DNA of 14,947 bases from Parcubacteria group bacterium CG10_big_fil_rev_8_21_14_0_10_38_31. Lineage in GTDB: Bacteria; Patescibacteriota; Minisyncoccia; GCA-002772825. The notes under the pieces were generated by a model that was given only the letters and a program-made list of their open reading frames with translations, was not told the origin of the DNA and ran no database searches. Shown here piece after piece: positions 7,304-14,767 of this stretch (the stretch's first letter is position 1; each line of letters begins with the position of its first letter). The stretch is from assembly GCA_002772825.1 (NCBI GenBank), contig PFDM01000015.1, positions 1 to 14,947 on the forward strand, written 5' to 3'. Made by a program: the position numbers and the translations under genes.

Positions 7304-7768
7304 TTATATAGGTCTTATAATTATTTTCCTTTCCTCCCCCTCTCCGACACTCTCTGTGTTAATGTCGGGATATTCTGCCAAGGCAGTGTGGACAATTCTT
7401 CTTTCATAAGAGTTCATATGAGGCAAGACAACCTCTTTCTTAAAGTATCTAACCCTTTGAGCATTCATCTTAGCCAGACTTTTTAGCTCATCAGTCTTCT
7501 TAAGTTGATAATCATTAACATCAACAGAAAACTGCAGTGGCTCTAAAACTCCCGACTTTCTTAACTTTACTTCAGCAATTTTTTTGATTATATGAGAAAA
7601 GGAACTGAGATTTTGTCCATTGTTTCCTATTAGAGCGTTAGCGCTTCTCGTCTTTACAACGAACCGAGCACCATCAACTTCGTCAATAACTTCAATATCA
7701 CCCGCGAGAGTCATCTTCGCGAGTATTTCCTCCATTATTTTTATTATTATCTCCTTTTGATTCTCCAT
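7304..7768 (-). CDS. khpB: KhpB/Jag RNA-binding protein (KH-R3H)
   Basis: An RNA-binding protein, usually encoded next to yidC and linked in other bacteria to post-transcriptional control of cell-wall growth and division. Residues about 5-75 form a KH domain with the GxxG loop as GNNG (48-51). Residues about 90-154 form an R3H domain with R123-x3-H127 in ERRIVH, ending in the typical TESVGEGEERKIIIRP strand. The Jag_N domain of longer homologues is absent, as in other short family members. The ATG at 7768 lies inside yidC, giving a 71-base out-of-frame overlap. A later ATG at 7735 is possible but would still overlap and would cut the first KH helix. No good Shine-Dalgarno is seen, so translation is probably coupled to yidC. 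Confidence 0.9.
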   Translation of the reverse strand: MENQKEIIIKIMEEILAKMTLAGDIEVIDEVDGARFVVKTRSANALIGNNGQNLSSFSHIIKKIAEVKLRKSGVLEPLQFSVDVNDYQLKKTDELKSLAKMNAQRVRYFKKEVVLPHMNSYERRIVHTALAEYPDINTESVGEGEERKIIIRPI

Positions 7769-8501
7769 TTAGAAACATTTTTTTAGCTTTTGATCTGACT
7801 AATATCTCATGAACTATAGCAAAAATATTCATAGTTGTCCAATAAAGGGCGATAGCTGAAGAAAACTTAAAAGCGATAAAAAACACAAAAAGAGGCATAA
7901 TATACCTCATTTGGATATTCATACTCCGAGCAAAATCGTCTTGAAAAGACCCCTTCTTACTACTGTCCTTCTTAGCTAAAGGCGGTGCGGCAAGCCTCAT
8001 CTGGAAAAATTGGGTAATAGCGGCAAAGCCGGCCAAAATATAGCTTTTCTGAGTCAGGTCAAATATCCCTAAAAACGAAGTCTTTATATTTTCAGGCGTA
8101 GAAATAAAATAATACAAGTCGTCCGGATTAAAATTAAGCCCATTTAAGAAGACTTTATATAAAGCAAATATTATAGGCAATTGGATTAAAAGCATCAAGA
8201 AACCGGACATAGGATTGATACCGTGCTCGCGGTACAGACCCATAACTTTTTTTGCTTGTTCCTGCTTATCTTCTTTGTGTTTTTCCTTAAGAGCTGATAT
8301 TTCCGGCTCAAGTTTCCTCATTTTTAATTGAGTAACAACTGTTTTATGCGCAAAAGGGAATAGGATAAATTTTACGATTAAAGTTAAAGCAATAATCGCT
8401 ATACCAATATCACCAAAAGGAACAATATTAGCCAAAAAAGCTAATCCATTATAAAGGGGTTCATAAAATACTGAGTTATAAAATAGTTTAAATAAAGTCA
8501 T
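7698..8501 (-). CDS. yidC: Membrane protein insertase YidC/Oxa1
   Basis: It inserts and folds membrane proteins, alone or with SecYEG. At 267 residues it is the short Oxa1/SpoIIIJ-like form without the large periplasmic domain of Gram-negative YidC. Hydrophobic segments lie at about 15-50, 97-118, 150-172 and 200-232, separated by the charged cytoplasmic hairpin (60-90, KLEPEISALKEKHKED) and the GINPMSG motif before the second core helix. The basic residue of the hydrophilic groove, Arg in well-studied homologues, is Lys44 here (LIVKFILFPF). The C-terminal tail (240-267) is polar and rich in Asn, Lys and Asp. It starts 7 bases after rnpA and overlaps khpB by 71 bases. The stop is TGA, which argues for the standard code. 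yidD, often found between rnpA and yidC, is absent. Confidence 0.93.
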   Translation of the reverse strand: MTLFKLFYNSVFYEPLYNGLAFLANIVPFGDIGIAIIALTLIVKFILFPFAHKTVVTQLKMRKLEPEISALKEKHKEDKQEQAKKVMGLYREHGINPMSGFLMLLIQLPIIFALYKVFLNGLNFNPDDLYYFISTPENIKTSFLGIFDLTQKSYILAGFAAITQFFQMRLAAPPLAKKDSSKKGSFQDDFARSMNIQMRYIMPLFVFFIAFKFSSAIALYWTTMNIFAIVHEILVRSKAKKMFLNGESKGDNNKNNGGNTREDDSRG

Positions 8502-8508
8502 AAAAAGA

Positions 8509-8859
8509 TTAATTCTGTTTTTTACCTAATAATCCTGATTTTTCCAACAACGTGGTTAATTCTCTATTAAAATCAGCAAATTTAAGATCCTTGGCTTCTT
8601 TTTTTATAAAAACGGCCACATCTATGCCATTTTTTATTTTATCTATATTTTTCACTAATATGCTTCTACCGCGTCTTTTAAGTTTATTTCTCTTCGTGGC
8701 CATTTTTTCAACTGAAATAGGGACAACAACAGAAAATTTATTTAAACTATTGCCTGTATAGCGTATTTTTAAGGTAAAAACCTCTGATTTAATCGTTTTC
8801 CCATTTTTAAAGAGTTTTTTGAAGGAATTTTTATCCACTCTCCTTTTTTTAGGCAACAT
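8509..8859 (-). CDS. rnpA: Ribonuclease P protein component
   Basis: The protein subunit of RNase P, which aids the catalytic RNA in removing 5' leaders from precursor tRNAs. At 116 residues with high Lys/Arg content it is typical in size. The start MLPKKRRV, the central strand VVVPISVEK and the family signature KRNKLKRRGR (about 55-64, the RNR motif) identify it. It lies between rpmH and yidC, the conserved order near origins. A strong intrinsic terminator sits upstream at the end of rpmH, so rnpA expression depends on read-through or its own promoter. A weak candidate (TTGAAT about 40 bases upstream) is present but not convincing. Confidence 0.93.
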   Translation of the reverse strand: MLPKKRRVDKNSFKKLFKNGKTIKSEVFTLKIRYTGNSLNKFSVVVPISVEKMATKRNKLKRRGRSILVKNIDKIKNGIDVAVFIKKEAKDLKFADFNRELTTLLEKSGLLGKKQN

Positions 8860-8921
8860 ATGGTTATAAAATAAAGGATTCTAATCTTATTCAACAAATA
8901 AGGTGAATGTGGTTAACGAGT

Positions 8922-8956
8922 AAAAAAAGGAAAAAGCTAGACAGCTAGCTTTTTCC
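8922..8956 (-). terminator. Intrinsic terminator overlapping the rpmH 3' end
   Basis: Arms GGAAAAAGCTAG and CTAGCTTTTTCC pair perfectly over 12 bases with a 4-base loop (8929-8956). On the minus strand a run of seven T follows (8928-8922). The last codons and stop of rpmH form the stem. It should end most rpmH transcripts before rnpA. Confidence 0.85.
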
Positions 8957-9071
8957 TTCCTTTTTGCCTGCGAGAAGCAAGGACTTTCTTTCCCCCGGCG
9001 GTCTTCTGCCTAACAAGAAAACCATGTGTTTTTTTTCTTTTTCTGTTTTTAGGTTGATATGTAACTGACAT
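8937..9071 (-). CDS. rpmH: Ribosomal protein bL34
   Basis: A 44-residue, strongly basic protein of the large ribosomal subunit. The sequence opens [18 protein letters not shown] and continues [20 protein letters not shown], matching the L34 signature (YQPxxxxRxxxHGF then a Lys/Arg-rich tail). The TAG stop is inside the terminator hairpin. The ATG lies 7 bases after a good -10 box, so the messenger probably has no leader. It is divergent from dnaA, the arrangement seen at many bacterial origins. Confidence 0.96.
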   Translation of the reverse strand: MSVTYQPKNRKRKKTHGFLVRQKTAGGKKVLASRRQKGRKKLAV

Positions 9072-9078
9072 AATTACC

Positions 9079-9106
9079 AGTATAGTATAATTTTAATCTT
9101 AGTCAA
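9079..9106 (-). promoter_or_regulatory. Promoter of rpmH, leaderless
   Basis: On the minus strand TTGACT (9106-9101) and TATACT (9084-9079), each 5 of 6 consensus, are 16 bases apart. Only 7 bases separate the -10 from the rpmH ATG, so transcription should begin at the start codon. Confidence 0.65.
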
Positions 9107-9256
9107 TCATCTTTTAAACTGAAGTAGTTTCAATGTTTTATTTAAAAAATAACATTAAGATGAATATTTGAAGTGTGTCAATCTTCACATTTGCTCCACA
9201 TCTTATTAACATAACAATAAGGTTTAGTTAATTTTTATTTTTTTATACTTAACAGG
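9107..9256. other. Divergent rpmH/dnaA control region
   Basis: Non-coding and very AT-rich. It contains small inverted repeats: AATGTT/AACATT (9132-9156, with A/T interior) and TGAAG/CTTCA (9169-9187). It also holds imperfect DnaA-box-like words such as TTATTAACA near 9203-9211. I see no RNA gene or ORF. It may hold operators for dnaA, but no perfect DnaA box is present. Confidence 0.4.
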
Positions 9257-9262
9257 TATAAT
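9257..9262 (+). promoter_or_regulatory. -10 element of the dnaA promoter
   Basis: A perfect TATAAT ends 11 bases before the dnaA ATG (9274), so any leader is about 5 nt. The -35 region is only a T-rich stretch (about 9234-9239) with poor consensus match, so this is partial evidence. Confidence 0.4.
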
Positions 9263-9273
9263 AATAAACAATT

Positions 9274-10626
9274 ATGGAAAAAGAAAAACTTTGGGAAGGA
9301 GTATTAGCCGAAATAGAATTAAGTATTTCACCTGCAAACTTTACCACATGGTTTCAGAACACGAAGATAGCAAATAAAGATGATGGCACAATTTTTATCA
9401 ATGTCCCAAACACCTTCGCAAAAGAATGGTTGTTTAATAAATACCATAAATTAATAACTAAAACATTACGCGGGCTTGACCCAAATGTAAGAAGCGTAGA
9501 ATATATAATCCTCCCTCAAAACTCAAACAACACACAAAAAAGCCCACAAATAACACACAGGGAGAGCGAAAATCAACTTGAATTTAACGAACTTTACATA
9601 AATAGTGAAGATAATTTAAACCCTCGATACACTTTTGATTCTTTTATAGTCGGATCTTTTAATGAGTTGGCTTATACTGCCGCAGAAACAGTTTCAAAAA
9701 ACTTAGGCTCTCAATACAATCCACTTTTTATATATGGAGGAACAGGATTAGGAAAAACTCACCTCCTGCAAGCAATAGGGAATAAGCTCAAAGAAACAAA
9801 TAATAATGCTAAAGTAAGATATATAACATCTGAGAAATTTACCAGTGATCTTATTGAATCAATAAGAAATAAAGATGTCTACAACTTCAAAGAGAAATAC
9901 AGACAATGTAATCTACTAATAATTGATGATATCCAATTCTTTTCCGGTAAACAGAAAACTCAAGAAGAGTTTTTCCATATCTTTAATTCTCTTTATGAAT
10001 CAAATAGACAGATTGTCTTCTCTTGTGATAAACCACCAAAGCACATAGAAGGGCTTGAGGAGCGCTTGAGGTCGCGTTTTGAGGGTGGAATGATGGTAGA
10101 TGTCTCAAAGCCTGATTTTGAATCAAGGTTGGCGATTTTAAAGTCCAAATTAGAGAATAAAAATTTTATCTTACCTAATGAGGCTGTTGAATATATTGCT
10201 TCTATTATCAAAGATAGTATTAGAGAGCTTGAAGGAGCTTTAAATATCATTATAGGCGAAATAAAAGTTAAAAACAGGGAAATTTCAATTCAAGAGATTA
10301 AAGATATCTTAAAAAAGAATATAAAACCTTATAAAGCAGTCACTATAAACGCTATAATTAAGACAATTGCTGATTTTTATAATATTGAAGAGAAATTTAT
10401 TTTCGGAAAAACAAGAAAAAAAGAATATGTAACCCCAAGACAAATAGCAATGTATCTTTTAAGAGAAGATTTTAACAGTTCTTTCCCTTATATAGGGAAA
10501 AAGTTTGGTGGTAGAGACCACACCACTGTTATTTATTCATATGAAAAGATATTAAATGAAATTACTAAAAACGAAAGATTGGATCAAGAAATAAATCAAA
10601 TAAGAGAAATACTTTATAAAGATTAA
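9274..10626 (+). CDS. dnaA: Chromosomal replication initiator DnaA
   Basis: An AAA+ ATPase that binds DnaA boxes, melts the origin and recruits the replicative helicase. The 450 residues hold all four domains. Domain I is at about 1-80 (LWEGVLAEIE, FTTWFQNT). A short, poorly conserved linker, domain II, is at about 82-112. Domain III is at about 115-330, with Walker A GGTGLGKT (155-162), Walker B LLIIDDIQFF (214-223), sensor 1 around SCDKPP (250-255) and box VII LRSRFEGG (265-272). Domain IV is at about 355-450, with the DNA-binding signature GGRDHTT (412-418). ATG follows a TATAAT by 11 bases; there is no Shine-Dalgarno. It is divergent from rpmH and followed by the presumed origin and dnaN. 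Confidence 0.97.
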   Translation: MEKEKLWEGVLAEIELSISPANFTTWFQNTKIANKDDGTIFINVPNTFAKEWLFNKYHKLITKTLRGLDPNVRSVEYIILPQNSNNTQKSPQITHRESENQLEFNELYINSEDNLNPRYTFDSFIVGSFNELAYTAAETVSKNLGSQYNPLFIYGGTGLGKTHLLQAIGNKLKETNNNAKVRYITSEKFTSDLIESIRNKDVYNFKEKYRQCNLLIIDDIQFFSGKQKTQEEFFHIFNSLYESNRQIVFSCDKPPKHIEGLEERLRSRFEGGMMVDVSKPDFESRLAILKSKLENKNFILPNEAVEYIASIIKDSIRELEGALNIIIGEIKVKNREISIQEIKDILKKNIKPYKAVTINAIIKTIADFYNIEEKFIFGKTRKKEYVTPRQIAMYLLREDFNSSFPYIGKKFGGRDHTTVIYSYEKILNEITKNERLDQEINQIREILYKD

Positions 10627-10852
10627 ATTGTTAATAAGTATGTGGAAAATTTTACAATAAATTGAGGATAAAAAATTAGTTTAATTTTCTTCAATATATA
10701 AACACATCTTATACGAGTTAAACTTATCATCTTATCAACATTTTATTTCTTAAAAGACCTATGCAAAGAAAGAATAAAAATTAGTTTTCCACTTATACAC
10801 AAATCTAATAATAATAATAAATTTTATAATAAAAAATTAATTACTAACTACT
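10627..10852. other. Probable replication origin (oriC)
   Basis: This 226-base AT-rich gap between dnaA and dnaN holds one perfect DnaA box (10793-10801) and several near matches: TTTTCCACA on the minus strand (10641-10649), TTATCAACA (10732-10740) and TTTTCCACT (10785-10793). They end in an almost pure A/T tract of about 50 bases before dnaN that would serve as the unwinding element. A TATAAT at 10825-10830, a possible dnaN -10, lies inside this tract but lacks a recognisable -35. No gene is present. Location and composition fit a bacterial oriC; function is inferred. Confidence 0.65.
10785..10820 (+). promoter_or_regulatory. DnaA box pair plus DnaA-trio-like TAA run
   Basis: A degenerate box TTTTCCACT (10785-10793) abuts the perfect box TTATACACA (10793-10801). 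After four bases (AATC) come five TAA trinucleotides in register (10806-10820). This matches the order of the basal unwinding system described in Bacillus subtilis (DnaA boxes, short spacer, 5'-TAG/TAA-3' trios), except that the spacer is not GC-rich. Confidence 0.5.
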
Positions 10853-11962
10853 ATGAAAGTAAATTGTTTAAAAAAACATTTAAAGGATTCAATATCTTTA
10901 GCTGAAAAAATAACCAGTAAGAATTTACATTTACCAATATTAAGTTCTGTTTTAATATCTGCTAAAAATAATCAACCTGGAAAAATAAAATTAATTGCTA
11001 CTAATTTAGATCTTGGTATTGAGATTAATATTCCAGCAAAAATAGAGGAAGAAGGTGATGTGGCTGTGCCAGCTGGTATTATAAATAGTTTTTTATCTAA
11101 TTTTAATAAAATAGATAATATAAATCTTGAATCAGTGAATAATAATCTTGTTATTTCAACACCGAATACATCAACACTTATAAAAAGTTATCCAATTGAT
11201 GATTTCCCATCACTACCAACAATAAAAGAGAGTAATGTATTTTCATTACCGGTAAAGGAATTTATTTTAGGATTAAAGTCAGTTTATTATTCAGCTTCTT
11301 TATCTGGTATTAAACCGGAAATATCAAGTGTTTATATTAATTCTTCAGATAAAACATCTTTAGTTTTTGTAGCAACAGATTCATTTCGTTTAGCTGAGAA
11401 AAGATTACCTTATAAATTTAAAGGATTTTCCCCAATAATTATCCCCTATAGGAATATTGTTGAAATAATACGTGTTTTTGAAAATAAAGAAGGTGATATT
11501 GATATTGTTTTTGATAAAAATCAAATTATATTAATATCTGACAATATTAAATTAATATCAAGATTAGTTGATGGTATTTTTCCCGATTATAAGCAGATTA
11601 TCCCGGAAAAATTTACAACTACTGCTGTTGTTAATAAAGAAGAATTGTTAAGTATTTTAAAGACATCAAGTATCTTCTCAGGAAGATTAAATGAGGTTAA
11701 TTTAATTCTTCATAAGGTTGATAATGTGATTGAAGTTAAAACTTCAAGTCAGGAAACTGGCGAATATAACACAACTATTAGTTCAAGTATAACCGGTGAT
11801 GATCTTAAAATATCCTTTAATTATAGGTATGTTATAGATTGTTTAAATTATATAGATACTGATAATGTGGTGTTGAATTTTAATGGACCTAATAAACCAC
11901 TTGTTATAACCAGTAAAAATACAAGTGATTTTCAATATCTAGTTATGCCTATGAATGCATAA
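10853..11962 (+). CDS. dnaN: DNA polymerase III beta subunit (sliding clamp)
   Basis: A ring clamp that tethers DNA polymerase III and repair enzymes to DNA. The 369 residues match the three-domain family length. Landmarks are KITSKNLHLPILSSVLI near the N-terminus, ATDSFRLAEKRL (174-185), GIFPDY (241-246, start of domain 3 region) and the C-terminal LVMPM (363-367), part of the partner-binding pocket. The ATG follows the presumed origin. Codons are heavily A/T at third positions, more so than in the pcrA or 973-residue genes. The next gene starts 11 bases after the stop. recF, the usual neighbour, is not present. Confidence 0.96.
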   Translation: MKVNCLKKHLKDSISLAEKITSKNLHLPILSSVLISAKNNQPGKIKLIATNLDLGIEINIPAKIEEEGDVAVPAGIINSFLSNFNKIDNINLESVNNNLVISTPNTSTLIKSYPIDDFPSLPTIKESNVFSLPVKEFILGLKSVYYSASLSGIKPEISSVYINSSDKTSLVFVATDSFRLAEKRLPYKFKGFSPIIIPYRNIVEIIRVFENKEGDIDIVFDKNQIILISDNIKLISRLVDGIFPDYKQIIPEKFTTTAVVNKEELLSILKTSSIFSGRLNEVNLILHKVDNVIEVKTSSQETGEYNTTISSSITGDDLKISFNYRYVIDCLNYIDTDNVVLNFNGPNKPLVITSKNTSDFQYLVMPMNA

Positions 11963-11973
11963 TTATATTAAAC

Positions 11974-12234
11974 ATGTGGAAAACTCTTTCTCCTTTTTTA
12001 GAAAAATTTAAGAATCTAAAGGTTCCTAAGGAAGCTCTTATAGATGACCTTATAGAGATTATTTTAAATACAACGGGTATTAAGCTGGAAAAAGAGAATA
12101 TTAGTGTTAATAAACCAACTATTTTTATTAAGGCAAATTCAATGATTAAAAGTGAAATTTTCTTTAAAAAACAACAGATTTTAGAAGAATTAGAAAAACA
12201 ATTCTATTCTAAATCAATAACAGACATAAGATAG
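11974..12234 (+). CDS. DUF721/DciA-like small protein, putative helicase loader
   Basis: An 86-residue, Lys-rich soluble protein. The second half fits the DUF721/DciA pattern: a strand pair (ENISVNKPTIFIKANS), a helix beginning SEIFFKKQQILEELEKQF, and the ending SITDIR. DciA proteins bind DnaB and replace the DnaC/DnaI loaders in most bacteria; they are often encoded near dnaN. Recognition is by pattern and position only, and homology at this length is weak. It is probably cotranscribed with dnaN (11-base gap) and ends 2 bases from the stop of the convergent PBP gene. If not DciA-like, it is an unknown protein. Confidence 0.7.
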   Translation: MWKTLSPFLEKFKNLKVPKEALIDDLIEIILNTTGIKLEKENISVNKPTIFIKANSMIKSEIFFKKQQILEELEKQFYSKSITDIR

Positions 12235-12236
12235 GT

Positions 12237-14759
12237 TTATAACCCTATATTAAGCACCATTGTCGCTTCTCCTTTATTTTTTACTGTATCGTAAACTATG
12301 ACCTTAAGTTCGTTTTTATCACTAATACCCTCAATGTTATTCGGAGTAAATGAGAAGTTAAAAGGCGCGTTCACTGTAGAGCCAAGATAAGTATTGTTTA
12401 AGAATATATCTACCCTTGATATAGGGAATTTACTTGAATTTTTAATCTGAATTGTTATTTTATCATTTTCTGTGTAAATATTTTCAGGTTTCGGGTTTAT
12501 TATTGTTATTTTTGGCGCAAACTCCGGTTTATGAACATCATCAAATTCTTTCGGTATATCTTCTTGTGTTTCAGTTTTTATTTTTTGATTTTCCACCCAC
12601 TCTAAGACAGGTGTTTCCCATAACTCAAACTGAGGATCATTTTCAGGATGTTCTGGCCTTGGTCCTAGTGGATTATTTTTATCTACCCAATAAAGGATTG
12701 AGTGAACATTAGTAATCACTTTTTCTATTTTTAATTCTTCTGGAGTAAATTCGGTGGCAAGTTTTTCTGTTATTTTATCTATAAAATAACTCTCCCCTCC
12801 TTGCCATACGCCACGCAGGATAGGTTTTTTTTGTGTTTGTATTTCCGGTTTTTTAAATTTTTCATCAGGTGTTTGAGTAAGAACTTCACTGAAGAAAGCA
12901 TTCCACATTGGAGCTATTATAAAACCGGCCACTTTTTTCTCCATTGGCGTATTGTTGTTGTTTCCCGCCCATGCGCCAAGCGCAAAATTCGGAGTATAGC
13001 CGACTATCCAAGCATCTTTATAGTCATTTGTTGTTCCTGTTTTAACAGCGACATCTTTCCCGGGGAAATTAAGGTAGGAATTACTTCCAAAAGCCGGCGT
13101 CCTCGCATTATTATCTGAGAGAATATCGGATATCATCAACGCTATATTCTCATCCAATACACGCTTTGGGTTTGGGGAAAATTCTTCAATGATTTTTCCA
13201 TTACTATCCTCTATTTTTAATATTCCTATTGTTGGATTCTTTATTCCTTCTGTGGCAAATACGCCATAAGCGCCTGTTATATCAAGGGGAGTTACTTCTC
13301 CACCACCTAAGACAAGTGTTAATCCATATTGATTTACATTTGTGAGAGTATTGATACCCATATCTTTAGCTGTTTGAAGTGAATTTTCCAGTCCAGCTAA
13401 GTAAAGTGTTTTTACAGCCGGAACGTTTATTGATTGAGCCAACGCATCACGAAGGGATATTGGACCACGAAAGATATTATCGTAATTCACTGGGTGGTAA
13501 CAATCGTCCGGGTCAACCTCGGTGTATCTTGGTGTCCCGTCTGGTTTACAATTTGACTGGAACTCTGTCTTTAGGTCAAAGACTATCGTGTCCGGAGTAA
13601 ACCCCTTTTTAAATAATGTAGCATAAACAAAAGGTTTAAAGGCGGAGCCAGGCTGGCGTTTAGCCAGAGTTATATTAAAGTTACCTTCTTTTTCAGCGTT
13701 AAAATAGTCTCGAGAGCCAACCATTGTAAGAATCTGACCAGTTTTTGGGTCTATGCCCACCATTCCGGCATTTGAAGCATTAAATTTCTCCTCGTTTTCC
13801 TCGCCATATTTAGCCACTATCTCTTCAGCTTTTTGTTGGAGGTTATAATCAAGAGTTGTCGTTACTTTAAGTCCTCCTTCTTCAATTAAGTCTTTTCCAT
13901 ATTTTTCTTCCAAATAACTTTTTATATATATAACAAAATGAGGAGCAAGTATTCCTTGGTCAGAACGAGGGATAAAATATACTTCTTCATTTTTTGCTTC
14001 AAGTATTTCTTTTTCATTAGCAAAGCCAAGTTCAAGCATTCTATTTAAAACAGTATTTTTTCTTTCATCCAATTTGTCTTTATTGTTGCCGTAAGGAGAG
14101 TAAAAAGTCGGAGCTTTTGGTATGGCCGCTAAATAAGCCGCTTCTGCCAACGTGACATCTTGAGCGCTTTTACCAAAGAAGGTGACGGCGGCCTCTTCTG
14201 TGCCATAAATACTCCCGCCATAAGGGGCTTCATTTAAGTAAATATTTAGAATTTCCTCTTTTGACATTAATTTCTCAAGTCTAAGAGAAAGGATTGCTTC
14301 TTTAAGCTTTCTTGATATTTTTTTTTCTCGTGAGAGGAGGGTATTTTTTACCACCTGTTGAGTTATAGTTGAACCTCCTTGAACCCCTTTTCCTTTTAAT
14401 GGTTGTATAAATACGGCTCTAAATATCGCTATTGGACGAATTCCGGAATGTTGATAAAATTCGGCATCTTCAATAGCAACGGTGGCATTTTTAATATGCC
14501 TAGATATGTTTTCTAGTGGAACGACTGTGCGTTGGATATTTTGATGAACATCATAAAGAATCACTTTTCCCGTACGGTCATATATTTTTGTGGATTGTAT
14601 TATTTTCCTCTCTTCAAAAGATCCAAAGTCCGGCATCTGAAGGGTATTTGCCCAAAGAAGAAATATTCCTCCGCCAATAAATAGAATAATAAAAGAAATG
14701 GTAATTATCCCTTTAATAAAGGCAAACCCGCTATTATTGCTTATTTTTTTGTATGCCAT
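12237..14759 (-). CDS. Class A penicillin-binding protein (PBP1A-type)
   Basis: A bifunctional peptidoglycan synthase: glycosyltransferase plus DD-transpeptidase, acting outside the membrane. A short cytoplasmic tail precedes one membrane anchor (about 14-37). The GT51 domain follows, with catalytic Glu97 in AIEDAEFYQHSG (95-106), GGSTITQQ (128-135), RKLKEAILSLRLE (150-162) and NIYLNEAPYG (172-181). The transpeptidase has SAFK (active Ser372), SIN (443-445) and KTGTT (573-577). The C-terminus (about 750-840) resembles an Ig-like or Big domain (ITIINPKPENI, VDIFLNNTYLGS), after an acidic linker (700-745). The only two cysteines, Cys404 and Cys420, flank an insert in the transpeptidase domain and may form a disulfide. 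The length of 840 is normal for PBP1A. The ATG lies 8 bases after a -10 box. It is a single gene, with no mreB or mrdB neighbour in view. Confidence 0.95.
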   Translation of the reverse strand: MAYKKISNNSGFAFIKGIITISFIILFIGGGIFLLWANTLQMPDFGSFEERKIIQSTKIYDRTGKVILYDVHQNIQRTVVPLENISRHIKNATVAIEDAEFYQHSGIRPIAIFRAVFIQPLKGKGVQGGSTITQQVVKNTLLSREKKISRKLKEAILSLRLEKLMSKEEILNIYLNEAPYGGSIYGTEEAAVTFFGKSAQDVTLAEAAYLAAIPKAPTFYSPYGNNKDKLDERKNTVLNRMLELGFANEKEILEAKNEEVYFIPRSDQGILAPHFVIYIKSYLEEKYGKDLIEEGGLKVTTTLDYNLQQKAEEIVAKYGEENEEKFNASNAGMVGIDPKTGQILTMVGSRDYFNAEKEGNFNITLAKRQPGSAFKPFVYATLFKKGFTPDTIVFDLKTEFQSNCKPDGTPRYTEVDPDDCYHPVNYDNIFRGPISLRDALAQSINVPAVKTLYLAGLENSLQTAKDMGINTLTNVNQYGLTLVLGGGEVTPLDITGAYGVFATEGIKNPTIGILKIEDSNGKIIEEFSPNPKRVLDENIALMISDILSDNNARTPAFGSNSYLNFPGKDVAVKTGTTNDYKDAWIVGYTPNFALGAWAGNNNNTPMEKKVAGFIIAPMWNAFFSEVLTQTPDEKFKKPEIQTQKKPILRGVWQGGESYFIDKITEKLATEFTPEELKIEKVITNVHSILYWVDKNNPLGPRPEHPENDPQFELWETPVLEWVENQKIKTETQEDIPKEFDDVHKPEFAPKITIINPKPENIYTENDKITIQIKNSSKFPISRVDIFLNNTYLGSTVNAPFNFSFTPNNIEGISDKNELKVIVYDTVKNKGEATMVLNIGL

Positions 14760-14767
14760 TGATAGGT

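Noticed and set aside
7285..7310. Terminator between ksgA and khpB
   Set aside because: The ACTTT/AAAGT arms are too short and A/T-only to form a convincing intrinsic terminator.
7687..7700. Alternative code with TGA as glycine (as in Gracilibacteria)
   Set aside because: yidC ends at TGA, with two more in-frame TGA codons soon after, and khpB begins in that region. Conserved glycines throughout use GGN, so the standard code fits.
9072..9273. tRNA or small RNA gene in the rpmH/dnaA gap
   Set aside because: No cloverleaf, conserved T-loop or stable GC-rich fold is visible; the region is A/T-rich promoter sequence.
12225..12255. Bidirectional terminator between the DciA-like gene and the PBP gene
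   Set aside because: Only a weak ATAGG/CCTAT match is present, without a stable stem or T-run.
12801..13118. 105-codon plus-strand open frame opposite the PBP gene
   Set aside because: It is antisense to conserved transpeptidase motifs and has no family resemblance.
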